Below, piece by piece: positions 51,321 through 59,510 of a stretch of 64,000 nt of DNA (position 1 is the stretch's first letter; every line of letters begins with the position of its first letter). Both the position numbers and the translations under genes were made by a program. Source of the stretch: Actinophytocola sp963825445 (GTDB lineage: Bacteria; Actinomycetota; Actinomycetes; Mycobacteriales; Pseudonocardiaceae); contig CAWGTM010000024.1 of NCBI GenBank assembly GCA_963825445.1, positions 1 through 64,000 of the forward strand, written 5' to 3'. A model generated the notes under the pieces. That model did no database searches. It had not been told where the DNA came from and saw only the letters and a list, made by a program, of their open reading frames with translations.

Positions 51321-52310
51321 GTGTCTGGCAGATCTGGGGCGGCCGCGGCCGCCATCCTCGTGTTCGCGACTTTCGCGGCAACCGCGTGTGCGACCAAGCT
51401 GGGCGGCACACCCGTCGCGGCCACCTCGGTGCCCGACGAACTGCCCTCGTCGACGTCGGAAGGGTTGCTCGGCGACCTGACCACGGTCGACCCCTGCGGT
51501 TACGTGGAGCCCGAGCTGTTCGAGGAGTTCGGCCGAGCGGACTGGGGCATCACCGAGTCGCTCGACTACTGCGTGATCGACGTGTCGACCGACGACAGCG
51601 AGGTCTACCTCACCATCGGTCACCTCGACGACCAGTTCGTGGAGAAGGACCTGGAGGACCAGCGCGTCCGGGACGTCGACGAGAAGCTGTGGATCGGCCA
51701 GCCGGCGGATGAGGCCGACTACTGCTCGCTGATGCTGGTGTTCACCGACGAGATCACGCTGCGGGTGGACGGCCAGGTCAACGAGGGCACGGTCGAGGTC
51801 TGCGACCTGGTCGAGGTCGGCATGAACGGGGTGGTCGAGGCCATCAAGGCCGACAAGGTCGGCCACCGCGAGCCGTCGGGCGACTCGCTGCAGACGATCG
51901 ACCCGTGCGACATCCTCGAGGACGCCTCGGTGTTCGCGCAGCCGGGCCTGGCGGACGCCACCCGCTACGACTACCCGGCGAAGCACGAGTGCATCTGGGT
52001 GACGGGCGAAGCGCCGTCGGTGCGCCTGGTGTTCACCACCGGCCCGAAGCCGGTGCCCTACGGGGACGGCTCCACCAGTTCCGACATCGCCGGCCGGCCG
52101 TCGGTCACCTACCCGGTGGCGGACGGCGAGGAGTCGGCCTACTGCATCGTGGACACCGAGCACGTGTCGTTCTCCGGGCCCGGTCAGGACGAGGACGTGG
52201 TGGAGATCGCGTCGGTCTGGGTGGACCAGGCGATCGGGCAGGTGGACGCGGCCTGTGCCGCGGCCACCGCGCTGGCCACCGAGGTGTGGCCGAAACTGCC
52301 GGGAGTCTGA
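51321..52310 (+). CDS. DUF3558-like lipoprotein, second paralogue
   Basis: 329 residues from the GTG at 51321. Lipobox FAATAC. Two DPC domains: LTTVDPCGYVEPELFEEFGR with SLDYCVIDVSTDDSEVYLTI, and LQTIDPCDILEDASVFAQPG with KHECIWVTGEAPSVRLVFTT. It ends DEDVVEIASVWVDQAIGQVD and ALATEVWPKLPGV. One base separates its stop from the next paralogue (TGA then GTG). Exported, function unknown. Confidence 0.83.
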   Translation: MSGRSGAAAAAILVFATFAATACATKLGGTPVAATSVPDELPSSTSEGLLGDLTTVDPCGYVEPELFEEFGRADWGITESLDYCVIDVSTDDSEVYLTIGHLDDQFVEKDLEDQRVRDVDEKLWIGQPADEADYCSLMLVFTDEITLRVDGQVNEGTVEVCDLVEVGMNGVVEAIKADKVGHREPSGDSLQTIDPCDILEDASVFAQPGLADATRYDYPAKHECIWVTGEAPSVRLVFTTGPKPVPYGDGSTSSDIAGRPSVTYPVADGEESAYCIVDTEHVSFSGPGQDEDVVEIASVWVDQAIGQVDAACAAATALATEVWPKLPGV

Positions 52311-53297
52311 GTGAACCGCGCGGCCCTGACCGTCCTGGTGGCGGTGCTCGCCGTCGCCGGCTGTTCGAGCAGGGCGGGTGGCTTGCCGGTGCCCGCCACC
52401 ACGCTCGAGTCGGAGACCGTCGAGCCGGCCGGTACGGCCGCCGACTATCTCGGTGACCTGGCGCTGCTCGATCCGTGCTCCCTCACGGCGCCGGAGGTGT
52501 TCGACGGGTTCGGCGACGCGGAGTGGGGTGTGGTCGACTCGCTCGACTACTGCAACGTCATGGTCAGCCAGGACGGCGGCGGCCAGGTCCTGCTCTCGAT
52601 CGGTCAGCTCGATGACCTGATCGAGCACCCGAACGCCCCGGAGATCGAGCGGTTGGACAACGGGCTGGTGATCGTCCAGCCGAGTGACGACGCGACGCTG
52701 TGCACACAGTTGCTGGTGTTCAACGACAAGGTCTCGCTCGAGGTGACCGGCTCGGTCGTGACGGGTGAGTCGCCGCGGCTCTGCTCGATGGTCGGGTCGG
52801 GCATGGACGAGGTCGTCCGGATCGTGGAGGCCGGCGAGGTCGAACTGCGCGACCCGCCGGACCGGTCGCTGCAGCCGATCGACCCGTGCACGCTGCTCGA
52901 GGACGAGACCGTGGCGTCCCAGCCGGGGATGTCGGGGGCCGAGCGCTACGAGCCGCCCGGCCGGCACATGTGCCGCTGGTCGGTGTCGCCGGGCCCGGAG
53001 GCCATGACCGTGCGGGTGATCTTCAACGCGGGGATCCCGCCGTCGACGTCGCAGCCGGGTTCCGCCGAGCAGCCGATCGCCGGCCGGGAGGCGGTCATCA
53101 CTCCGTTGCCGGAGTTGGGCTCGGTGTCGTACTGCCTGATCGACGCTCCGCACGTGGAGTTCGAGGGGCCCGGCCAGGACGAGGTCGTGGAGATCGCGTC
53201 GGTGTGGGTGCGCGCGTCTCCCGGCCAGGTCGACGTCGCCTGTCAGGTCGCCACCGCGATCGCCACCGAGGTGTGGCCACTGCTGCCGTCCCCGTGA
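52311..53297 (+). CDS. DUF3558-like lipoprotein, third paralogue
   Basis: 328 residues. Lipobox VLAVAGC. The same two-domain plan as its neighbour: LALLDPCSLTAPEVFDGFGD with SLDYCNVMVSQDGGGQVLLS, and LQPIDPCTLLEDETVASQPG with HMCRWSVSPGPEAMTVRVIF; the end EIASVWVRASPGQVDVACQV and EVWPLLPSP is nearly shared. Clearly a tandem duplicate of the 51321 gene. Confidence 0.83.
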   Translation: MNRAALTVLVAVLAVAGCSSRAGGLPVPATTLESETVEPAGTAADYLGDLALLDPCSLTAPEVFDGFGDAEWGVVDSLDYCNVMVSQDGGGQVLLSIGQLDDLIEHPNAPEIERLDNGLVIVQPSDDATLCTQLLVFNDKVSLEVTGSVVTGESPRLCSMVGSGMDEVVRIVEAGEVELRDPPDRSLQPIDPCTLLEDETVASQPGMSGAERYEPPGRHMCRWSVSPGPEAMTVRVIFNAGIPPSTSQPGSAEQPIAGREAVITPLPELGSVSYCLIDAPHVEFEGPGQDEVVEIASVWVRASPGQVDVACQVATAIATEVWPLLPSP

Positions 53298-53371
53298 CAT
53301 GGCCCACGGCTGGGGCGCCGACTTTGTTACTGGCAGGTAGCATCCGCCGTACCTGACCTCGGAGGTGCGCG

Positions 53372-55144
53372 GTGGCACGGGAGTTCGGATGCGTCGGCGT
53401 CGTCGGTCTCGGCACCATGGGTGCGGGGATCGCGGAGGTGATCGCCCGCAACGGAGTGCGGGTGGTCGGTGTGGAAGTCGACCAGGAGAGCATCGAGCGG
53501 GCCAGGGGACACCTCTCGCACTCGACCGAGCGGGCGCTGGCGGGCGGCAAGCTCGACGCCGCCGCGCGTGACGCGCTGCTCGACCGGATCACGTTCACCA
53601 CCTCGCTCGCCGACCTCGGCGAGGTCGACCTGGTGATCGAGGCCATCCCGGAGAACCTTTCGCTGAAGGCCGAGGTGTTCACCGAGCTGGAGCAGGTGTG
53701 CCGGCCGGACGTGATCCTCGCGTCGAACACGTCGTCGTTGTCGGTCACGGAGATCGGTGTCCACACAGGACGGCCGGGCAAGGTGGTCGGGCTGCACTTC
53801 TTCAACCCGGCGCCGGTGTTGAAGCTCGTGGAGATCGTCCGCACGGTGGTCACCGAGCCGGACGTGGTGTCCGATGTGGAGGCTTTCGCGCGTTCGCTCG
53901 GCAAGGAGCCGGTGGTGATCGGCGACCGGGCGGGGTTCATCGCGAACGCGTTGCTGTTCGGCTATCTGAACCACGCGGCGTCGATGTACGAGTCGAAGTA
54001 CGCGACGCGCGAGGACCTGGACGCGGCCATGCGGTTCGGCTGCGGCTATCCCATGGGACCGCTCGCACTGCTCGACCTGATCGGTCTCGACACGGCCTAC
54101 GAGATCCTCGAGACCATGTACCGCCAGTCGCGCAATCGTTTGCACGCGCCCGCACCGGTGCTGCGGCAGATGATCACCGCGGGGCTGCTCGGTCGCAAGT
54201 CCGGGCGCGGCTTCTACACCTATGACGGGCCGGATTCGCCGAACGTGGTGTCGGATTCGTTGACACCTGTTGGTTCTGTGATGGATTCGTCCACAAGGGA
54301 CGTCCAGCGGGTCGGAGTGGTCGGCACGGGCACCATGGCCACGGGCATCGCGGAAGTGTTCGCGAAGAAGGGTTTCGACGTCGTCCTGCGGGCTCGGTCG
54401 GCGGAGAAGGCCTCGGCTGCTCTGGCGGCGGTGGGCAAGTCGCTGGACCGGCAGGTGACGAAGGGGCGTATCACTTCGGAGGCCCGTTCGTCGGTGCTGG
54501 GCCGCATCGTGGGCGTCGTGGAGTTCGACGAGCTGGCCGACTGCGACCTCGTGATCGAGGCGGTGGCCGAGGAGCTGTCGGTGAAGCGCGCGGTGTTCGG
54601 CGCGTTGGACGAGGTGGTGAAGCCGGGTGCCGTGCTCGCCACCACCACGTCGTCGCTGCCGGTCATCGAGTGCGCGGCCGCGACTTCGCGACCGGGTGAC
54701 GTGATCGGCCTGCACTTCTTCAACCCGGCACCCGTGATGAAGCTGGTGGAGATCGTGCAGACGATCGCCACTTCGGAGGACGTGATCGCCACGGCGCGGG
54801 CGGTGTGCCAGCGGGTGGGCAAGCACCCGGTGCACTGCGCCGACCGGGCGGGCTTCATCGTGAACGCTCTGCTGTTCCCGTACCTGAACGACGCGGTGAA
54901 GATGCTGGAGGCGCACTACGCGAACGCCGACGACATCGACACGGCCATGAAGGTGGGCTGCGGCCTGCCGATGGGCCCGTTCGAGCTACTGGACGTGGTC
55001 GGGTTGGATGTGTCGCTGGCCATCGAACGCACGCTGTACTACGAGTTCCGCGACGCGGGCTTCGCACCCGCCCCGCTGCTCGAGCACCTGGTGACAGCAG
55101 GCCGCCTGGGCCGCAAGACGGGCAAGGGCTTCCGGGACTACTGA
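53372..55144 (+). CDS. Tandem-duplicated 3-hydroxyacyl-CoA dehydrogenase
   Basis: 590 residues made of two complete 3-hydroxybutyryl-CoA dehydrogenase units. Unit 1 (about 1-285): VGVVGLGTMGAGIAEVIARN, SNTSSLSVTEIG, GLHFFNPAPVLKLVEIVRTV, DRAGFIANALLFGYLNHAAS. Unit 2 (about 310-590): VGVVGTGTMATGIAEVFAKK, TTSSLPVIECAAATSRPGDV, GLHFFNPAPVMKLVEIVQTI, DRAGFIVNALLFPYLNDAVK. Both keep the Rossmann glycines, the catalytic His (in GLHFFNPAP) and a SRGFY/TGKGF-type end. NAD-linked oxidation of 3-hydroxybutyryl-CoA would connect to the crotonyl-CoA/ethylmalonyl-CoA genes in this window. Confidence 0.93.
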   Translation: MAREFGCVGVVGLGTMGAGIAEVIARNGVRVVGVEVDQESIERARGHLSHSTERALAGGKLDAAARDALLDRITFTTSLADLGEVDLVIEAIPENLSLKAEVFTELEQVCRPDVILASNTSSLSVTEIGVHTGRPGKVVGLHFFNPAPVLKLVEIVRTVVTEPDVVSDVEAFARSLGKEPVVIGDRAGFIANALLFGYLNHAASMYESKYATREDLDAAMRFGCGYPMGPLALLDLIGLDTAYEILETMYRQSRNRLHAPAPVLRQMITAGLLGRKSGRGFYTYDGPDSPNVVSDSLTPVGSVMDSSTRDVQRVGVVGTGTMATGIAEVFAKKGFDVVLRARSAEKASAALAAVGKSLDRQVTKGRITSEARSSVLGRIVGVVEFDELADCDLVIEAVAEELSVKRAVFGALDEVVKPGAVLATTTSSLPVIECAAATSRPGDVIGLHFFNPAPVMKLVEIVQTIATSEDVIATARAVCQRVGKHPVHCADRAGFIVNALLFPYLNDAVKMLEAHYANADDIDTAMKVGCGLPMGPFELLDVVGLDVSLAIERTLYYEFRDAGFAPAPLLEHLVTAGRLGRKTGKGFRDY

Positions 55145-55193
55145 TACAACGCGACGCCGTTGCGCGACAACGGGTTGTGGACAAGCGCGCTCG

Positions 55194-55634
55194 TTGGTCG
55201 ATCGTTCTCGCCGTGACCTCACGGACTATGTGTTCGCCCAGGAGATTCGCCCCGTCATCGATCTGCGGGCACGTGCCTGGCCGGGTTCCGGCGCCGAACT
55301 CGGACCTGACGGGTTTCGCCCTCAGCGGCGCAGACCTGGGTGGACGAACCTGTTCGCCATGCGTACCGACCTGATCGGGCTCAGCGGCACCGTGCTTGCC
55401 AGGGCCAATCTCCGCGGGAGTGACCTCACCAGCCTGGTGCACGTGGGACGCACCGACTTCACCGGTGCCGAGCTGGTGGCAGCGAGATTCGGGGACACCA
55501 TGGTGAGCGGCGTGACCTTGGTCGATGCGGACCTCACAGGGTCCGACCTGGACCTCACCGGTGCGGTCCACGGCGGGTCGACCCTCACGACCAGGGCGAC
55601 CTACGACCTCGACACCGTCGGCGCCTGGTGGTGA
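55194..55634 (+). CDS. Pentapeptide-repeat protein (frameshifted)
   Basis: About 147 residues. The start is LTDYVFAQEIRPVIDLRARA; a shift near 55295 leads to NSDLTGFALSGADLGG and another near 55343 to TNLFAMRTDLIGLSGTVLAR, then ANLRGSDLTSL, TDFTGAELVAARF, VTLVDADLTGSDLDLTGAVH. The A(D/N)LxG units form a right-handed beta helix, as in DNA-mimic proteins such as MfpA. No partner gene is nearby. The start codon is uncertain. Its stop is three bases from the convergent FmdB-type gene. Confidence 0.7.
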   Translation: MVDRSRRDLTDYVFAQEIRPVIDLRARAWPGSGAELGPDGFRPQRRRPGWTNLFAMRTDLIGLSGTVLARANLRGSDLTSLVHVGRTDFTGAELVAARFGDTMVSGVTLVDADLTGSDLDLTGAVHGGSTLTTRATYDLDTVGAWW

Positions 55635-55637
55635 GGG

Positions 55638-55859
55638 TCAGCCGCAGCCGCAGGACCCGCCGCAGCAGCCGCCGCCTCCGCCGCTCATCATCGGGGCGCT
55701 CGCGCCGTCGCCGCCGCCGGTCAGGGCGATGGTCGACAGGAGTTTGACGGTGTTCTGGTGTCCGTCGGGGCAGGCGGCCGGGTCGGACGACTGGCTCATC
55801 GACCGGCGGACCTCGAAGGTGGTGGCGCAGTCGTGGCAGCGGAACTCGTAGGTTGGCAC
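55638..55859 (-). CDS. FmdB-type zinc ribbon protein
   Basis: 73 residues. MPTYEFRCHDCATTFEVRRS with CxxC and a second ACPDGH pair form the small zinc ribbon of the FmdB/CxxC_CxxC_SSSS family. The C-terminus is GGGGGCCGGSCGCG, a Gly/Cys tail usual in actinobacterial members. Regulatory or metal-related role is assumed but not shown. Confidence 0.9.
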   Translation of the reverse strand: MPTYEFRCHDCATTFEVRRSMSQSSDPAACPDGHQNTVKLLSTIALTGGGDGASAPMMSGGGGGCCGGSCGCG

Positions 55860-55894
55860 GAGCCCATTCTGCCTTGCCGCTACCGTGACATGTC

Positions 55895-56197
55895 GTGCCT
55901 CGCCGTAACCGCGACCGGCGCGTGACCCGCGCCGCCCAGCCCGCCAGGGAGTTGGGCACGGCCGCCTTCCAGCGGCTCGAGGAAAGCCCGGACGGCGACT
56001 GGTACGTGCGCACCGTGTCCGGCACCCACAGCGTCAAGGAATACCGCTGCCCCGGCTGTGACCACGAGATCCGGCCGGGCACCGCGCATCTCGTCGTGTG
56101 GCCTGCCGACGACACCGGCTCGGTCGCCGACCGCCGGCACTGGCATCAGAACTGCTGGTCGGCGCGCCACCGGCGGCATCGGACCAGACGCAGATAA
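55895..56197 (+). CDS. Small zinc-binding protein, unknown
   Basis: 100 residues from the GTG at 55895. Basic N-terminus (PRRNRDRRVTRAAQPARELG), central WYVRTVSGTHSVKEYRCPGC with CxxC, then PGTAHLVVWPADD and RRHWHQNCW (His and Cys completing a likely zinc site), ending in HRRHRTRRR. A short protein like this is widespread in actinobacteria, sometimes labelled ATP/GTP-binding, but no P-loop is visible. Divergent from the FmdB-type gene. Confidence 0.7.
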   Translation: MPRRNRDRRVTRAAQPARELGTAAFQRLEESPDGDWYVRTVSGTHSVKEYRCPGCDHEIRPGTAHLVVWPADDTGSVADRRHWHQNCWSARHRRHRTRRR

Positions 56198-56281
56198 AAA
56201 GTTCTGGTGAGATGTCGAAACCGGTCGGCTCACTTCGACGTGTCTGTGCAAGGAGGAAACAGCACAGAATCGGAGAGAACC

Positions 56282-56674
56282 GTGTCGCACTCACTCGGTC
56301 AGCTCGCTGACAACCTCGCCGCTTACGCGATCTACGCCACCGCGCAGTCCGAGATGCGGCATGCCTACTTCCTGATCGACTCCGGCGAGTACGCCGCGGC
56401 GGCCGCCGAACTGGACTCGGCCGCACACGCGGCACGGGTGCTCGCCAACGTTTCCGCGTCGGTCGAACCCGAGCGCGCCGCGCGCTGGCTCCGGGTCGCG
56501 CAGGCCCGCGCCCGGTTCGCGGAGCAGGCCAGGGAGCGCGCGGCCGAGCACGCCGCACTGGCCGCCTACGAGCGGGCCGAGCGCCTCGCGTCCGTGCACC
56601 ACCTGGCTGGCCAGGAACGCTTCGCCGACGCCGCCCGCGAGCGCGCCGTCGTCCGAACCCTCGCCGCGGCCTGA
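56282..56674 (+). CDS. Helical Ala-rich protein, unknown
   Basis: 130 residues from the GTG at 56282. Nearly all helix: LADNLAAYAIYATAQSEMRH, YFLIDSGEYAAAAAELDSAA, EPERAARWLRVAQARARFAE, HAALAAYERAERLASVHHLA. The pattern resembles a TPR-type or four-helix protein. No transmembrane segment. I recognise no family. AAGGAGGAAA at about 56249-56258 is a strong RBS-like site but lies 24 bases from the GTG, so translation could begin at another codon. Confidence 0.55.
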   Translation: MSHSLGQLADNLAAYAIYATAQSEMRHAYFLIDSGEYAAAAAELDSAAHAARVLANVSASVEPERAARWLRVAQARARFAEQARERAAEHAALAAYERAERLASVHHLAGQERFADAARERAVVRTLAAA

Positions 56675-56693
56675 CACTCCCCAGGACAGTCCC

Positions 56694-56955
56694 ATGGCCG
56701 CGACGCTGATCAAGCCCGCCACCGAGAACACCGTCACCGGCCGCCCGCAGGCCGGCGTGCTCGTCGCCACTCGCGTGGTTGTCTCGTTCCTGTGCCATGG
56801 CCTACGCGTACTTCGTGGTGCACCAGCCGATCGCGCTGCTGCCCATCCCCAACGGCGGCGAGGCGACTGCGCTGTTCAGCTGGATCTTCCTGCTGATCGC
56901 CGTGCCGGGACCCGGCGTGTTCGCCCTGGACAATCTGCGCAACCCGCGTCGCTGA
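56694..56955 (+). pseudogene. DoxX paralogue with internal deletion
   Basis: Starts MAATLIKPATENTVTGRPQA and VATRVVVSFL, matching the N-terminus of the intact DoxX gene at 57143. Then about 50 codons are missing and the frame is lost; the match resumes out of frame at AMAYAYFVVHQPIALLPIPN, SWIFLLIAVPGPGVFALDNL and RNPRR before TGA. The deletion joins TTCCTGT to TGCxATGGCC, both present in the intact copy. A decayed tandem duplicate. Confidence 0.85.
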
Positions 56956-57142
56956 CTCAGGGAGTCCGGCGGTCCCTCTCGCGAGGGGCCGCCGTTCCCA
57001 TGTTCCGGCAGGTGGGATGGCAACAGCTCGTGGCGTGAGTGATTGAACCCCTCGCCGCGACCGGGCGTAACTGGATGCGGGGCGTAACCGGGCGAGCCCG
57101 GAGAGTCCCCATCCGTTGATCCGTCCGGAAAGGGCCCCTGCG

Positions 57143-57556
57143 ATGACAGCCACCCTGCCTGACCCGACGAAAGTCACCACGGCGGAGCGTCTCCCCGCCG
57201 CCGCGATCGCCGCGACCCGCATCGTGGTCGCGTTCCTGTTCGCCTGTCACGGCGCGCAGAAGCTGTTCGGCCTGTTCGGCGGCGACGTCGTCGCCTTCCC
57301 CGCCTGGCCGGGTTTCTGGGCAGCCTGCATCGAGCTGGGTGCCGGCCTGCTGGTCGGCCTCGGGCTGTTCACTCGCGTGGCGGCCCTGCTGTGCTCCGGT
57401 GCGATGGCCTACGCGTACTTCGTGGTGCACCAGCCGGTCGCGCTGCTGCCCATCCCCAACGGTGGCGAGAAGGCCGCGTTGTTCGCGTGGATCTTCCTGC
57501 TGATCGCGGCGATCGGGCCGGGCGCTTTGGCGTTGGACAACGTCCGGCGGCGTTAG
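57143..57556 (+). CDS. DoxX-family membrane protein
   Basis: 137 residues from the ATG at 57143. Four helices: AAIAATRIVVAFLFACHGAQ (with the conserved HG), FWAACIELGAGLLVGLGLFT, VAALLCSGAMAYAYFVVHQP, AALFAWIFLLIAAIGPGALA. DoxX proteins are often linked to thiol or oxidative stress. It overlaps the stop of the convergent aminotransferase by four bases. In front of it is a broken copy of the same gene. Confidence 0.93.
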   Translation: MTATLPDPTKVTTAERLPAAAIAATRIVVAFLFACHGAQKLFGLFGGDVVAFPAWPGFWAACIELGAGLLVGLGLFTRVAALLCSGAMAYAYFVVHQPVALLPIPNGGEKAALFAWIFLLIAAIGPGALALDNVRRR

Positions 57557-58605
57557 CGGGGGAACGTCCGGGCCGCGGCCAGGAACGCGTCGTTCTCCTC
57601 GGGAAGCGCGACCGTGGCCCGGACCCCCTCGCCCGCGAACGCGCGGATGATCACCTTCTGGTCGAGGCAGTGCTGGTTGAACTTCGCGGTCTCGTCGCGG
57701 AGCGGCAGCCACACGAAGTTCGCCTGGGTCTCCGGGACCTCGAAGCCCATGTCCAGGAGGGCGTCGCGGACTCGTACGCGTTCTTCGGTCACCGGCTTGC
57801 AGTGCGCGAGCAACTCGTCGGCCGCGTCCATGGCGGCGACGCCCGCGGCCTGCGCGACCCGGTTGACGGCGAACGGGATGCCGACCTTGCGCACGGCCGC
57901 GGCCACCTCGGGGGAGGCGACGCAGTAGCCGACGCGGATGCCGGCCAGGCCGTAGGCCTTGGAGAACGTCCGCACCACGGCGACGTTGTCCCGGCCCTCG
58001 GCGATCTTCAGGCCGTCGGGCACGTCGGGGTCGGTGACGAACTCGCGGTAGGCCTCGTCGAGGACCACCAGGACGTTGTCCGGCACGCGGTCGAGGAAGG
58101 TGGTGAGTTCCTTCGTGCGCAGCGCGGTGCCGGTCGGGTTGTTCGGGTTGGCGATGAACAGGACGCGGGTCTGGTCGGTGATGGCGTCCAGGATCGCTTG
58201 GAGATCGAAGGTGTGCTGCGCGGTGAGCGGCACCTTGACGCCGCGCGCGCCGGCGATCTGCGTGACGATCGGGTAGGCCTCGAACGAGCGCCAGGGGAAC
58301 ACGACCTCCTGGCCGTCGGTGCACATGGCCTGCACGAGCTGCTGGCACAGGCTGACCGAGCCGCAGCCGACCGCGAGCTTGCTCTGGTCGGTGTTCAGGT
58401 AGGTCGCCGTGCGGGCCATGAGGGCGTCGGCCGCCATCGCCGGGTAGCGGTTGACCTGGCTGGCGGCGTCCGCGATGGCCGCCAGGACGCTCGCGGGGGT
58501 GGGCGTCGACATCTCGTTGCTCGACAGCACGACGGCGCCGGGCAGCTTCAGGCCGGCGACGTAGTCGGGCATCTGTGCGAGGTCGGCTCTGACTGTTACA
58601 GGCAT
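57553..58605 (-). CDS. Histidinol-phosphate/aromatic aminotransferase family
   Basis: 350 residues, PLP fold type I. SSNEMSTPTPASVLAAIADA and NRYPAMAADALMARTATYLN at the N-terminus, VGCGSVSLCQQLVQAMC, FIANPNNPTGTALRTKEL, LDEAYREFV and the PLP lysine in TFSKAYGLAGIRVGYCVAS. The overall form matches the HisC2/Pat (phenylalanine aminotransferase) branch of actinobacteria rather than the his-operon HisC, and no his genes are nearby. Cytoplasmic transamination of aromatic 2-oxo acids is the likely role. Confidence 0.9.
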   Translation of the reverse strand: MPVTVRADLAQMPDYVAGLKLPGAVVLSSNEMSTPTPASVLAAIADAASQVNRYPAMAADALMARTATYLNTDQSKLAVGCGSVSLCQQLVQAMCTDGQEVVFPWRSFEAYPIVTQIAGARGVKVPLTAQHTFDLQAILDAITDQTRVLFIANPNNPTGTALRTKELTTFLDRVPDNVLVVLDEAYREFVTDPDVPDGLKIAEGRDNVAVVRTFSKAYGLAGIRVGYCVASPEVAAAVRKVGIPFAVNRVAQAAGVAAMDAADELLAHCKPVTEERVRVRDALLDMGFEVPETQANFVWLPLRDETAKFNQHCLDQKVIIRAFAGEGVRATVALPEENDAFLAAARTFPR

Positions 58606-58639
58606 GCCCGCATCATGTCATTTGGTGTTTGATGGGTCG

Positions 58640-59353
58640 ATGCGGTTCTCTGGTCTGCCGGTTGTGCTGTTGCACGCGTTCCCGCTGGACTCGCGGATGT
58701 GGGACGGCGTTCGCGTCGAGGGGCTCATCGCGCCTGATCAGCGGGGGTTTGGTGCTGCGCCGCTCGGGTCCGCTCCGCCGGATCTCGACGTGGCCGCCGC
58801 TGATGTGATCGCGCTGCTGGATGGGCGGCGCGTGGTCCTGGGCGGCTGCTCGATGGGTGGTTACGTGGCGATGGCCGTGCTGCGGGCGGCTCCTTCGCTG
58901 GTGGCGGGTCTGGTGCTGGTGGATACGCGGGCGGCCGCGGACTCTTCTTCGGCGCGCTCGAATCGTCTTGTGGCGGCTGAGCGGGCTGCCTCGGAGGGGG
59001 TTGGGTGGATTCCGGATGCGATGCTGCCTTCGTTACTCGGTCCGGGGGCGAGTCCGGCGGTGGTGGAGCGGACGCGGTCGCTGATCCTGGAGCAGGATCC
59101 GGCGGCTGTGGCCTGGGCGCAGCGGGCTATGGCGGCTCGACCGGATTCTGGGTCTCTCTTGCGGTCTTTGGGGGTTCCGACGTTGATCGTGCGGGGGGCG
59201 GAGGATTCGTTGATTCCTCGGGCTGAGGCTGATGCGTTGGCGGAGTTGATGCCTGGGGCGGACGTGGTTGAGATCGCCGGAGCTGGGCATTTGCCGCCGT
59301 TGGAGACGCCGTTGGAGTTCTCTGCTGTGGTTCGGGCGTGGTTGGAGGGGTGA
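58640..59353 (+). CDS. Alpha/beta hydrolase
   Basis: 237 residues from the ATG at 58640. VVLLHAFPLDSRMWDGV is the strand-turn before the oxyanion hole, VVLGGCSMGGYVAMAVLRAA holds the nucleophile Ser (GCSMGG), PTLIVRGAEDSLIPRAEADA the acid, and EIAGAGHLPPLETPLEFSAV the His. Resembles 3-oxoadipate enol-lactonase-like or pimeloyl-ACP esterase-like hydrolases; substrate unknown. Divergent from the aminotransferase. The 21-bp repeat array begins 14 bases after the stop. Confidence 0.9.
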   Translation: MRFSGLPVVLLHAFPLDSRMWDGVRVEGLIAPDQRGFGAAPLGSAPPDLDVAAADVIALLDGRRVVLGGCSMGGYVAMAVLRAAPSLVAGLVLVDTRAAADSSSARSNRLVAAERAASEGVGWIPDAMLPSLLGPGASPAVVERTRSLILEQDPAAVAWAQRAMAARPDSGSLLRSLGVPTLIVRGAEDSLIPRAEADALAELMPGADVVEIAGAGHLPPLETPLEFSAVVRAWLEG

Positions 59354-59367
59354 GCCGGGCGCCGTGG

Positions 59368-59493
59368 TCGATCTCGGGTGTGGGAGCTGCGATCTCGCGG
59401 TCGGGAACCGCGAACATGCGTGCGGGAGCCGCGAACATGCGTGCGGGAACTGCGATCTCGCGGTCGAGAACCGCGAACTCGCGGTCGGGACAT
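59368..59493. repeat. Family D 21-bp tandem array
   Basis: Six head-to-tail units of exactly 21 bp. Units 2 and 5 are GCGATCTCGCGGTCGRGAACC; units 3 and 4 are GCGAACATGCGTGCGGGARCY; unit 6 is GCGAACTCGCGGTCGGGACAT; unit 1 is more degenerate. Two sub-types (ATCTCGCGGTCG and ACATGCGTGCG) thus alternate in pairs. It fills the gap between the convergent hydrolase and cyclase genes. Because 21 is a multiple of three, it would encode Arg-rich heptads. Confidence 0.93.
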
Positions 59494-59510
59494 GGCGGCA
59501 TGCTGGCGCG

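Noticed and set aside
51243..53378. 711-codon minus-strand frame
   Set aside because: Antisense to two clear lipoprotein genes; it is a GC-bias artefact.
57391..58632. 413-codon plus-strand frame
   Set aside because: Antisense to the aminotransferase, which has all its PLP motifs.
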